Part shown: positions 8,601 through 16,889 of the stretch, piece after piece
Position numbering within the stretch: the stretch's first letter is position 1
Layout: every line of letters begins with the position of its first letter
Source of the DNA: Flavobacterium sp. 1
GTDB lineage: Bacteria > Bacteroidota > Bacteroidia > Flavobacteriales > Flavobacteriaceae
Reading direction: 5' to 3'
Assembly: GCF_002797935.1 (NCBI RefSeq)
Contig: NZ_PGER01000001.1
Coordinates: 1,054,001 to 1,118,000 of the forward strand
Length of the DNA stretch: 64,000 nucleotides
Notes under the pieces: generated by a model
Told to the model about the DNA's origin: nothing
Databases searched by the model: none
Seen by the model: only the letters and a program-made list of their open reading frames with translations
Translations under genes and position numbers: made by a program

Positions 8601-11600
8601 TTAAATACCATCATCTTCAGCATCATCTTGATTATCTTCATTTTTTTTAAGATTTTTTACCATGTATGATTTTGGAGACAGACCATAAAATTGCTTAAAA
8701 CATGTCGAAAATTTTGAGATACTCGAAAAACCAACAAGGTAAGCCACTTCAGAAATATTAGTCTGTTTCGAAGCCAATAATTCACCTGCTTGTTTTAATC
8801 TTATATTGCGAATAAGATCCCGTGATGATTGATTCGTCAGTTCTTTTAATTTTCTATGTAGATGGACACGGCTAATACCAATTTCAGCAGCAATCATTTC
8901 TACATTCAGACTGGAATTATTTAGGTTATTATTGATAAAATGCATTATTTTATGGATAAGCTTTTCATCGACTGATTCCATTGTTATTTTTTTTATTTTG
9001 TCTTCCTGTGCCTGATTGCCACTATAATTGTTTTTTAATAATTCTCTTGTTCGGATAAGATTAAGAGCAGTCTTTTTCAAAATTTCCATATTAAATGGTT
9101 TAGTGATATAAGCATCTGCACCAATATTAAGACCTTCCAATTGATCGTGTTCGTGCGATTTTGCAGTTAACAAAATAACGGGAATATGATTCAGATTAAT
9201 GTTTTTCTTTACTTTTCGGCAAAATGTGACCCCATCCATTTTTGGCATTTTGACATCACTGATAATTAAGTCCAAAGGTTCTTTTAGAACTATATCCAGA
9301 GCATCTTTTCCATTGGAGCTGGTAAGTACCCTGTAGTGAGTTGATAATTCTTTATAGATATACTCTCTGATTTCTTCATTGTCATCAACAATCAATACTT
9401 TTCGTTTACTGGTTGTATTATTGACAAGCAGTTTATTTTCCTCTTCTAGTGTAATAGTCTCTATACCAGACTCGAAAGAATTGTCGTTAATTTCTTGACT
9501 ATCTGTTATTATTTCTTCTTTTATATGTTCTTTTTGCACTGGTATGCTAATGATAAAACGGCATCCCGGGGCTTCAGTATTGTTTTCGGCTGTGATGCTT
9601 CCGTTATGAAGCTCAACTATGGATCTCGTTAAGTGTAAACCAATACCAGTACCTTCTGAGTATTGAGGTTTATTGTGTTTAACCTGATAAAACCTGTCGA
9701 ATATTTTGGATATTTCTTTCTCAGCGATGCCTATTCCATTATCGGCAATGGTAATGACAAAATTAGACACATGATCATCTATGAAAATATCAATCTTTCC
9801 GCCATTATGAACAAACTTAATGGCATTGGAGAGTACATTTTGTATTATACGATCAAAATATTTCGGATCTACGCAAGCATATAAATTTGGCTTTAGATAA
9901 TGTAATTCTAATTGGATGCTTTTTGCTTGAACCTGATCTTCAAATAATAAGCAGAGTTCTTCAATGGAACCAATAATATCTGTTCTTTCAAAGTGTAAAG
10001 AAATTTGTCCCTGATCAATTTTACGAACATCCATAGCTTGATTTACAAGTTGAAGAATTTTCTCTGAATTTCGGCGCATTACTTGATAATATTTTTGCCT
10101 TGCAGTATCCTGATCTGAATTTATTAATTTAATCAAGGGGTTAATAACCAGTGATATTGGAGATTTTATATCATGTGAAATGTTTGTTAAGAATTGAAGC
10201 TTAGCTTCATTTATCTGCTTATTTTGTAAATGCTCCTGTATTTTCTTTTTAGTTTTTTCCCTTTGTCTGGCTTGATGGACTACTGCATATATGACAGCTA
10301 GAAGCAGAATCCAATAGATGCATTTTGCCCAAAACGAAAAATACCAAACTGGATGTATTGTGATGACAAGCTGACGCACATCTGAATATTTACCGTAGAT
10401 TTCTGCTTTGACCTGAAAATTATAGGTTCCTGGTTCAAGATTATCGAATGTTACATTATTAACACCTTGTTGTAATTTGTTCCATTTGTTATGTTCCAAA
10501 GAATAAAAATAGGTGATGTGCTGCTGCGTATTAAAATCCATGGTTGAAAACTCAATACTAAAAGAATTGTCGTCATAACCCAGATCTACTGTTTTAGCAT
10601 CAATAAGAGCGCTGTTGACAATATTAAACTGATCCGATTTCATTCCTTTCTTTACAGACTTGTCTTGAATATAAAATCCTGTAATATAAACAGTAGTACA
10701 TTTAGCGTTGTCTTTTATTTTAGCGGGATAAAAAGAAGTAACGCCTTTCATTCCGCCAAATATAATTTGGTCCTCTTTATCTATAAATGAAGCATTTTTA
10801 CTGAACTCATTCCCCTGAAGTCCGTCATCAAAATAAAAATTAAAAAATTTCTTGCTGTGCAGATTGAATTTCGAGATACCGTGGTTAGTGCTAATCCATA
10901 AATTATCACTTTTATCTTTTTCTATTGCACAAATTATGTTGCTGGGTAAATTATTTTCTGTCGTATAGAGAGTGGCAGGCGACCCTCCCTTTGGCTGATA
11001 TATTAAGCCTTCAGATGAACCGATCCATAAATTACCCTGATCATCTTCCTCTAAAGCATAAATAACTTTGTTTTCTAAAGTATGATTTAATCCGTTTTTT
11101 TTAATATAACTTTTGGTTTTAAGATCTAGGCAATAAAGTCCGTCATAGGTTCCAACATATAATGTATTGTTTTTAGCAAATAAGAGACAGTTGACATACC
11201 AATTTGTTAGTACGTTGTCATTATTTTTTGGCTTTGAATCATTATTAATCACCTGATGTGTTTTCAAATCCATTGTATAGAGACCTGAGCCTAATGTCCC
11301 AATCCATAAATGCTTGTCACGGTCTTCGGTAATGCTGTATATACTCTCTACAGGTTTGTTTTCTTTGTCCAATATATTGTGGATAAAATCAAACTTATTA
11401 GTGCTTCGATTGAGTTTTGCCATTCCATGCAAATAAGTTCCGATCCACAGGTCATTATTAGAATCCTCAAAAATGCACATAATAGTCAATCGTCCGAAAC
11501 CGTTTTTTTCAATATTATAATGATATTCTTTTTTGTTTTTTGATGAAATGCCATACAAACCATCACCATCCGTTCCTACCCATAAAATGCCTTTTTTATC

Positions 11601-12677
11601 CTTGTAAACTGACATAACACAGCTGGAACCAATAATATTATTGGCCACGGATTGGAATCCTAAATAATTAAAATTATTCTCTTTGGGAGGTAATAACAAT
11701 ACTCCTTTTTGAAATAAACCCATCCAAAGATTCCCAGCTCTATCTTCCAAAATTGTATGTACTTTGGACATTGAGAAATCAAAATTTGGAACATTATAAT
11801 TCACAAAGGAGAGTTTCTTCTTTATCGGATCATAAGAATACAGCCCCATTCCGTCTGTACCAACTAATATTTTATTATTTTTATCCAGAAACAATTTTTT
11901 TATAGGAAGGGGAATTGAAGGATTAAAAGAATCAAATTTTTGTTCAGACTTGCTGTAAATAAAAAGCCCGGAGTTTAGTGTGCCAACAAAAAGATTCCCT
12001 GCTTTATCTTCACAAATGCTGGTAACATTCGTCAAGTGTTCTTTTGAAAGGAAAAACTGTTTTACATTATTGTTGATATCAATTCTCCACAGTCCTTTAT
12101 CTTGTGTCAAAATCCAAAGATTCTGATCTCTATCCTCATAAAGTTCATAAATAAGCGTACTTGATATACCGACAGATAATGGTTTAGCGATGGGTTTAGC
12201 TTTTTTTAAATCAGCTTTGAAAATTCCAAAACCAGAAGTACCTATTAAAATATCTCCATTTCTTTTCTGAAGCATGCAGCTTACATGAGGATTAAATTTT
12301 CTGTTTATAGAGCCTGTTATCGGGACATCACTGAAGGAATCCGTTGCATGATTATAGATTTGTAATCCATTAATGAAACCAAAAAATAAATTTTTGTCTT
12401 TATCTTCAAAGATTGATTTTATGTAATTGTTGAGGGGAGAACCGGGCGTGTTTTTTTTGCTTTTGTAAATAACAAATTTTGCTCCGTCATATCTGTTTAA
12501 TCCATCCTCTGTAGCAACCCAAATATATCCTTTACTATCCTGAAATATAGAGTTAATTAAACTGCTTGACAGCTGTAAATCAGATGTGTATAACTTACCT
12601 GATTGAGATCTTGCAGTATAAGATATCAAAAGGAGGATAGCTGTTATTATTTTTAAGTTTTTCAAAATGAAACACAA
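8601..12677 (-). CDS. Hybrid two-component system sensor/regulator (HTCS)
   Basis: This 1358-residue protein combines sensor kinase, response regulator and DNA-binding domain in one chain, the standard regulator of Bacteroidetes glycan loci. Order: signal peptide (about 1-24); two Reg_prop beta-propellers (about 30-640) with repeated 'DxxGNLWIGT'-like blades; a Y_Y_Y domain (about 695-770); one membrane helix (about 785-805); HisKA with phospho-acceptor His835 in NISHDIKSP; HATPase (about 945-1055, DNGIGI and GTGIGLHL); a receiver domain with phospho-acceptor Asp1141 in ISDVKMP; and a C-terminal AraC-type HTH (about 1255-1345). The periplasmic propellers bind oligosaccharides released from the polymer. 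It lies convergent to the xylanase operon and is probably its activator. Its upstream region carries a copy of the NUDIX-regulator operator, so it may itself be under pentose control. Confidence 0.97.
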   Translation of the reverse strand: MCFILKNLKIITAILLLISYTARSQSGKLYTSDLQLSSSLINSIFQDSKGYIWVATEDGLNRYDGAKFVIYKSKKNTPGSPLNNYIKSIFEDKDKNLFFGFINGLQIYNHATDSFSDVPITGSINRKFNPHVSCMLQKRNGDILIGTSGFGIFKADLKKAKPIAKPLSVGISSTLIYELYEDRDQNLWILTQDKGLWRIDINNNVKQFFLSKEHLTNVTSICEDKAGNLFVGTLNSGLFIYSKSEQKFDSFNPSIPLPIKKLFLDKNNKILVGTDGMGLYSYDPIKKKLSFVNYNVPNFDFSMSKVHTILEDRAGNLWMGLFQKGVLLLPPKENNFNYLGFQSVANNIIGSSCVMSVYKDKKGILWVGTDGDGLYGISSKNKKEYHYNIEKNGFGRLTIMCIFEDSNNDLWIGTYLHGMAKLNRSTNKFDFIHNILDKENKPVESIYSITEDRDKHLWIGTLGSGLYTMDLKTHQVINNDSKPKNNDNVLTNWYVNCLLFAKNNTLYVGTYDGLYCLDLKTKSYIKKNGLNHTLENKVIYALEEDDQGNLWIGSSEGLIYQPKGGSPATLYTTENNLPSNIICAIEKDKSDNLWISTNHGISKFNLHSKKFFNFYFDDGLQGNEFSKNASFIDKEDQIIFGGMKGVTSFYPAKIKDNAKCTTVYITGFYIQDKSVKKGMKSDQFNIVNSALIDAKTVDLGYDDNSFSIEFSTMDFNTQQHITYFYSLEHNKWNKLQQGVNNVTFDNLEPGTYNFQVKAEIYGKYSDVRQLVITIHPVWYFSFWAKCIYWILLLAVIYAVVHQARQREKTKKKIQEHLQNKQINEAKLQFLTNISHDIKSPISLVINPLIKLINSDQDTARQKYYQVMRRNSEKILQLVNQAMDVRKIDQGQISLHFERTDIIGSIEELCLLFEDQVQAKSIQLELHYLKPNLYACVDPKYFDRIIQNVLSNAIKFVHNGGKIDIFIDDHVSNFVITIADNGIGIAEKEISKIFDRFYQVKHNKPQYSEGTGIGLHLTRSIVELHNGSITAENNTEAPGCRFIISIPVQKEHIKEEIITDSQEINDNSFESGIETITLEEENKLLVNNTTSKRKVLIVDDNEEIREYIYKELSTHYRVLTSSNGKDALDIVLKEPLDLIISDVKMPKMDGVTFCRKVKKNINLNHIPVILLTAKSHEHDQLEGLNIGADAYITKPFNMEILKKTALNLIRTRELLKNNYSGNQAQEDKIKKITMESVDEKLIHKIMHFINNNLNNSSLNVEMIAAEIGISRVHLHRKLKELTNQSSRDLIRNIRLKQAGELLASKQTNISEVAYLVGFSSISKFSTCFKQFYGLSPKSYMVKNLKKNEDNQDDAEDDGI

Positions 12678-13018
12678 TTAATTAAAATAATTTTGATCTA
12701 AAAAAGCAACTAACAGCGATTTTAAAAATGATATTTGGAGTATTTTTAAATATAGTGCAGTTGACTACAAGTTTAAGAGATATATTTTATTCCAACAAAT
12801 TTTTTCTAAAAAAAATAGTTACATATTTTATATTTCATTCATTATTTTGACATTTAAATTTTATTTTAAATAGTAAAATAGTAAAAACTTTAAATTTTAT
12901 TCAAATTTAATTATTAAATGTGTAAAGCACATTTAATTTATGCGATAACTTTATTAATTTATTAAAAATTGTGTAATTCTCTACAAAATATCTTTTTTGT
13001 AAGGTAGATTATGTTTAA

Positions 13019-13039
13019 AATTGTCTTTATGACTATAAT
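13019..13039. promoter_or_regulatory. Putative NUDIX-regulator operator, copy 1
   Basis: The site reads AATTGTCTTTATGACTATAAT and is an imperfect version of the palindrome seen twice more nearby (consensus ATTGTCATnATGACtATaAT). It is about 340 bases upstream of the HTCS start codon. Repetition of the same long palindrome only around the NUDIX regulator gene makes it the likely binding site of that protein. Confidence 0.6.
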
Positions 13040-13286
13040 GAAGTTCTTTGTAATAGCAGACTAAATTTTAGAGGCGGGTAATATTGTGAAATCAAAAATT
13101 TTGAAGTAAAATTTGTTAATGGGATTTAGTATAAACACTTGAAAGTGCAGGATCATGTATTATCAAATGACAATATGATCTCCTGTGGTGTCAATACTGC
13201 GCTGGTATCTTTTGATAAATCTTATTTTGGTAAACGTGTGAAGAGGGGGTGTATGGAGAAAGCTCAATTCTTAAATTTAATTTTTA

Positions 13287-13308
13287 TTATTGTCATGATG
13301 ACTATAAT
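13287..13308. promoter_or_regulatory. Putative NUDIX-regulator operator, copy 2
   Basis: The core ATTGTCATGATGACTATAAT is a near-perfect palindrome of GTCAT half-sites and matches copy 3 at 17 of the core positions. It lies just past the 3' end of the NUDIX regulator gene, in the long leader region of the HTCS gene. Confidence 0.65.
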
Positions 13309-13323
13309 ATATTGGTTAGCATG

Positions 13324-14043
13324 TTAAAATTCGAAACTGAATCCTTTTTTAGTCAGCTTTTGATAAATCTCAGGGTCAAATTCATAAAGCTGGGCAGCTC
13401 TGTATTTAACATTTTGCTGTTTTTCAGACAGAGGCTTTAGCAGTTTCATGTTAAGAAATTTACGCCTGAAATTAGGTTTGTCCATTTCGTATCCTAAAAT
13501 TTCTTCATATAAACGCATAAGTTCAAGCAAAGTGAATTTTTTTGGAAGCAATGAAAAACCTATAGGTGTTTTTTTAACTTTTTTCCGAAGTCTTTTGAGG
13601 GCATATTTCAATATTTTACTGTGATCGAAAGCTAGTTCAGGCACATCATTAATACTATACCATTGCGCGTCAGAGGCGCTGCCACCTGCTGTGATGCTGT
13701 AGTCAGTGCGTTTGATTATGGCATAGTAGCCTATTGTGACAATTCGGGCTGCGGGATAACGATCAGGAGCACCGAAAGCTTTTAGCTGCTTGAGATAAAT
13801 GTTATCAAGTCCTGTGACTTTTTTTAGCAGTCTGTAAGCGGCTCCTTTTATATGTTCTTTCTCCGTAATCCAACCTCCAGGAAGCCCCCATTGGTTCATT
13901 GATACTCCTTCGCCATGCTGGACTAAGAGTATTTTAAGGCTTCCATTGTCATATCCAAATACTGCACAGTCAATGGTTATGTCTCTCATTACCCATGTAG
14001 TATCATTGCTCACAAACTTGTTTTTAATTTTATTTTCTGCCAC
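13324..14043 (-). CDS. NUDIX-domain transcriptional regulator (AraR/XylR/NrtR-like), degenerate Nudix box
   Basis: This 239-residue protein has an N-terminal NUDIX fold (about 20-150) and a C-terminal winged-helix region (about 160-230), the architecture of NrtR-type regulators and of the Bacteroidetes arabinose/xylose regulators derived from them. The Nudix box is recognisable (Gly57 to Leu79, with WGLPGGW), but the catalytic REuxEE core is replaced: R71-L72 and K75-V76 stand where RE and EE should be. Hydrolase activity is therefore unlikely and the domain probably senses a sugar or sugar phosphate. The longest frame starts at GTG 14043; ATG at 13987-13989 (Met19) is an alternative. A palindromic operator about 75 bases upstream suggests autoregulation. 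Proposed role: pentose-responsive repressor of the surrounding xylan/arabinan genes. Confidence 0.85.
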   Translation of the reverse strand: MAENKIKNKFVSNDTTWVMRDITIDCAVFGYDNGSLKILLVQHGEGVSMNQWGLPGGWITEKEHIKGAAYRLLKKVTGLDNIYLKQLKAFGAPDRYPAARIVTIGYYAIIKRTDYSITAGGSASDAQWYSINDVPELAFDHSKILKYALKRLRKKVKKTPIGFSLLPKKFTLLELMRLYEEILGYEMDKPNFRRKFLNMKLLKPLSEKQQNVKYRAAQLYEFDPEIYQKLTKKGFSFEF

Positions 14044-14363
14044 AATATGCTTTTTTAAAGATATAATCGGTATTTTCTCTCAATTTATTTCGCAAAAATA
14101 TTAAAAATGATACATGTATTGTCATAATGACTATTTTATTATTCAAATTCGTTTTTTTTCTGCTGAGAATATAGTAATTGTAAAAAAATACACTTAATTT
14201 TTTTATTTTTATAGAAAATACGATGTTTTTACACAAACGATTGTGTGAAGAATATTTTTTTTGAAATATTTTATACAGAGTTTTTTATTGATTTGTCTAC
14301 TGAATGTTTTAAGTCAAGAAAATTTTGTTAGTGAATTGTAAGAAAATTAATTAAATAAAATTT
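14044..14363. other. Divergent promoter region between NUDIX regulator and GH97
   Basis: About 320 bases of AT-rich DNA between the reverse-strand regulator and the forward GH97 gene. It contains operator copy 3 at 14118-14134. No gene is seen; a short reverse frame at 14030-14236 overlaps the regulator start and has no domain. Confidence 0.6.
14118..14134. promoter_or_regulatory. Putative NUDIX-regulator operator, copy 3
   Basis: ATTGTCATAATGACTAT, a clear GTCAT/ATGAC palindrome, lies in the divergent region. It could control both the regulator gene (about 75 bases away) and the GH97 gene (about 230 bases away). Confidence 0.68.
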
Positions 14364-16301
14364 ATGAAATCAAAAATTATTTTAGTTCTAGTTGTTATAT
14401 TTTGTTCTGGTTTTTCTTGGTCACAAAAAGCAGTACTGCAATCCCCCAATCAAAAAATTGTGGCAGCATTGTATGCTATCAATACTAATAATAATGGGGA
14501 ATGGTATTTGAAAGTGTCATATCATGCAGATAAAAACACATCCGAGATTCTTCCCAAAGTAAAACTTGGGCTTTCTCGAAGCGATCAAGATTTTTCGAAA
14601 GAACTCATTTTTTTAAAAGCCAGTAAGCCAAAAATAATAAAGGAACATTATATGCTTCCTTTTGGTAAAAAGTCATTACGGGACAATACAGCAAATGAAA
14701 TAACGATTTCATTTGAAAATCCAAATAAAGCAAAATTGAACCTTATTATTAGAGCCTATAACGACGGGCTTACTTTTCGATATGAATTTCCAGAAAAACA
14801 AGGCTCGTTTAGTATAATAGATGAATTTACTGCTTATCAAATACCAAAAGGAAGCGAGCGATGGCTGGAAAAATGGAATACTGCAAATGAAGGTTTATAT
14901 GCTGCTTCCAGCGACGATAAAATACTTCAGCAAGAATGGTGTTATCCTGCACTATTCAACTCTGCCGACAAAGCATGCTGGTATTTGCTTCATGAGGCAG
15001 ATTTAAGCCGAACGTATTGCGGAACAAAGTTAAGTAATACTCAAGATATAAATACTTATAAGCTTACTTTTCCAGACCCTAAAGATGGTAGAGGCACTGG
15101 AGAATCAAATCCAAGTATTTCGCTTCCATGGCAATCGCCTTGGAGGGTAATCAGCATTGGCAGTTTAGCCGATATTGTGGAAAGCACTTTGGTTGAAGAT
15201 GTGTCAGCTCCCACTAGTTTCAAAAGCGTTGATTGGATAAAACCTGGTAAAGTGTCTTGGAATTATTGGTCAAGTAATCACGGAACCAAAGATTATAAAA
15301 CCGTATGCGAATTTACCGATTTGGCTGTAAAAATGAATTGGCCTTATACTCTTTTAGATTGGGAATGGGATGCTATGGCAAATGGCGGAAATCTTGAAGA
15401 TGCTTTAAAATACATACATTCCAAAGGAATAAAACCTCTGATGTGGTACAACTCTGGAGGTAATCACACCTGGGTTTCATCTACTCCAAAAGATCGTATG
15501 CTTACTCATGAAAACAGGGTTGAAGAATTTACCAAACTCAAAAAAATGGGAGTTGCTGGGGTCAAAATTGATTTTTTTGAAAGCGAAAAACAGGATATGA
15601 TTAAATATTATCTTGACATTTTAGAAGATGCAGCACAATTCGAAATGATGGTATATTTTCATGGCTGTATTGTACCGCGCGGATGGTCACGCACTTATCC
15701 TAATTTAATGACTTATGAAGCAGTGCGAGGAGCAGAATGGTATAATAACGGTCCGGAATTTTCGATTACAGCACCAGAGCATAATACAGTTTTGCCTTTT
15801 ACAAGAAATGCAGTTGGAGCAATGGATTATACTCCAGTTACCTTTACCAATTCTCAATTTCCACATCATACCTCTTATGGACATGAGCTGGCTCTTTCCG
15901 TGATTTTCGAGTCTCCTTTACAGCATTTGGCAGACAGACCGGAAGGTTATTATGAACTGCCAGATGAAGCTAAAACTTTTTTGAAAGAAGTACCGACAGC
16001 TTGGGATAATACAAAACTTATTGATGGTTATCCAGGACTGGAAGTTACTATGGCACGCCAAAAAGGTGATTCATGGTTTGTTGGAGGCATTAATGCCTCA
16101 GAGCGCCAAGAAAAGACAAAAAAAATCAAGCTAGATTTTTTGAAAGAAGGGGTTAACTATCGTGCAGTGATCATTGCCGATGGTAATCATGATAAGGATT
16201 TTAATTCACAAGTAATGGCAGTAAATAAAAATAGCACTATTGAGGTAAAACTGCTTCGCAGAGGAGGTTTTGTCATTTCTTTAAACCCAATATATAAATA
16301 G
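14364..16301 (+). CDS. GH97 glycoside hydrolase (retaining, alpha-galactosidase-like)
   Basis: A 645-residue secreted enzyme with a signal peptide ending at FSWSQ (about residue 21). The order is the N-terminal GH97 beta-sandwich (about 25-275), the catalytic barrel from about 290 (IKPGKVSWNYW), and a small C-terminal beta-domain. The motif GVKIDFFE carries Asp403 at the nucleophile position of the retaining GH97 subgroup (BT1871-type alpha-galactosidases); the inverting SusB-type alpha-glucosidases lack this Asp. A conserved APEHNT Glu and the MDYTP segment are also present. It is transcribed divergently from the NUDIX regulator. The substrate is probably an alpha-galactoside or a beta-L-arabinopyranoside-like linkage, the second being known for some GH97 members. 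It is about 29% longer-spaced from the second GH97 of the window and clearly a separate paralogue. Confidence 0.92.
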   Translation: MKSKIILVLVVIFCSGFSWSQKAVLQSPNQKIVAALYAINTNNNGEWYLKVSYHADKNTSEILPKVKLGLSRSDQDFSKELIFLKASKPKIIKEHYMLPFGKKSLRDNTANEITISFENPNKAKLNLIIRAYNDGLTFRYEFPEKQGSFSIIDEFTAYQIPKGSERWLEKWNTANEGLYAASSDDKILQQEWCYPALFNSADKACWYLLHEADLSRTYCGTKLSNTQDINTYKLTFPDPKDGRGTGESNPSISLPWQSPWRVISIGSLADIVESTLVEDVSAPTSFKSVDWIKPGKVSWNYWSSNHGTKDYKTVCEFTDLAVKMNWPYTLLDWEWDAMANGGNLEDALKYIHSKGIKPLMWYNSGGNHTWVSSTPKDRMLTHENRVEEFTKLKKMGVAGVKIDFFESEKQDMIKYYLDILEDAAQFEMMVYFHGCIVPRGWSRTYPNLMTYEAVRGAEWYNNGPEFSITAPEHNTVLPFTRNAVGAMDYTPVTFTNSQFPHHTSYGHELALSVIFESPLQHLADRPEGYYELPDEAKTFLKEVPTAWDNTKLIDGYPGLEVTMARQKGDSWFVGGINASERQEKTKKIKLDFLKEGVNYRAVIIADGNHDKDFNSQVMAVNKNSTIEVKLLRRGGFVISLNPIYK

Positions 16302-16326
16302 CTCATAATTTTTAAAAACAATTTAT

Positions 16327-16626
16327 ATGCGGAGATTCATATACATTTTATTCTTAGGATTGCTGTCTGCATCCATTAGTGCACAGCAATATAAAAATTA
16401 TGTTTTAATGAAAGATAGATTATCTATAGATTTATCAGAAGAAGTGCTAAGTATAATTCCTCTTACCAACAAATCAATAGGGGTACAATATCAAATTGGA
16501 GATGTAAAAGAAGTAAGAGTTTGTCTTAATAAACAAACCTAATGCCCCCAGTTTTACATTGAAAGAAAGCGCAGCAAATTTACAGCTTATCACAATAATC
16601 CACATCCTGCTGGATAGTAACGCTTT
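16327..16626 (+). pseudogene. Frameshifted N-terminal remnant of a GH31 glycosidase
   Basis: The first frame (16327-16542) encodes 71 residues with a signal peptide and then QQYKNYVLMKDRLSIDL and IIPLTNKSIGVQYQIG. These align with the start of the intact GH31 at 55483 (VVKDYKKYIDKVIITL, LSPLTENSVRVQYGLE). After the stop, homology resumes in the +1 frame from 16541 with APSFTLKESAANLQLIT, matching VPDFKVSESSSLIEIT of the intact gene. It then fades at about 16626. The rest of the ~870-residue enzyme is missing, so this is a decayed GH31 gene that once followed the GH97 gene in the same operon (25-base gap). Confidence 0.8.
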
Positions 16627-16889
16627 TTTGCTTATTATATTTATGTTTCTAAGACAGTTGTTTCATTTATTCTTTAAAAACTCACAAAATATTCAATTTA
16701 AGATAATATAGTATTTGGTTAGGATAAAATATGGTTGTCCAAATTATAATAATTGCCTTTAAATTTACATATATTAATAATGTAAAAAACACACTCATTG
16801 AATATTAGGTGACAAGTATTAATTTATGAGGTTTTAAAAATAAAAAACAAAGACTGCAAGGTTTTATAAATATTGAAAATTAATTAATT
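16627..16889. other. AT-rich leader before the GH127 gene
   Basis: About 260 bases between the GH31 remnant and the GH127-family gene. No gene, operator copy or clear terminator is seen. The promoter of the following five-gene run presumably lies here. Confidence 0.4.

Larger units (their letters stand above)
12678..13323. other. Regulatory interval upstream of the HTCS
   Basis: About 645 bases, very AT-rich, with no convincing gene; the short forward frames at 13139-13327 and 13249-13440 have no domain. It holds two full copies (13019-13039 and 13287-13308) and one half-copy (13168-13175, ATGACAAT) of the GTCAT-n-ATGAC operator described below. The HTCS promoter must lie here. Confidence 0.55.

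Noticed and set aside
13139-13440. Short forward frames (62 and 63 codons) in the region between HTCS and NUDIX regulator
   Set aside because: They overlap operator copies and the 3' end of the regulator, have no domain, and their composition is that of AT-rich non-coding DNA.
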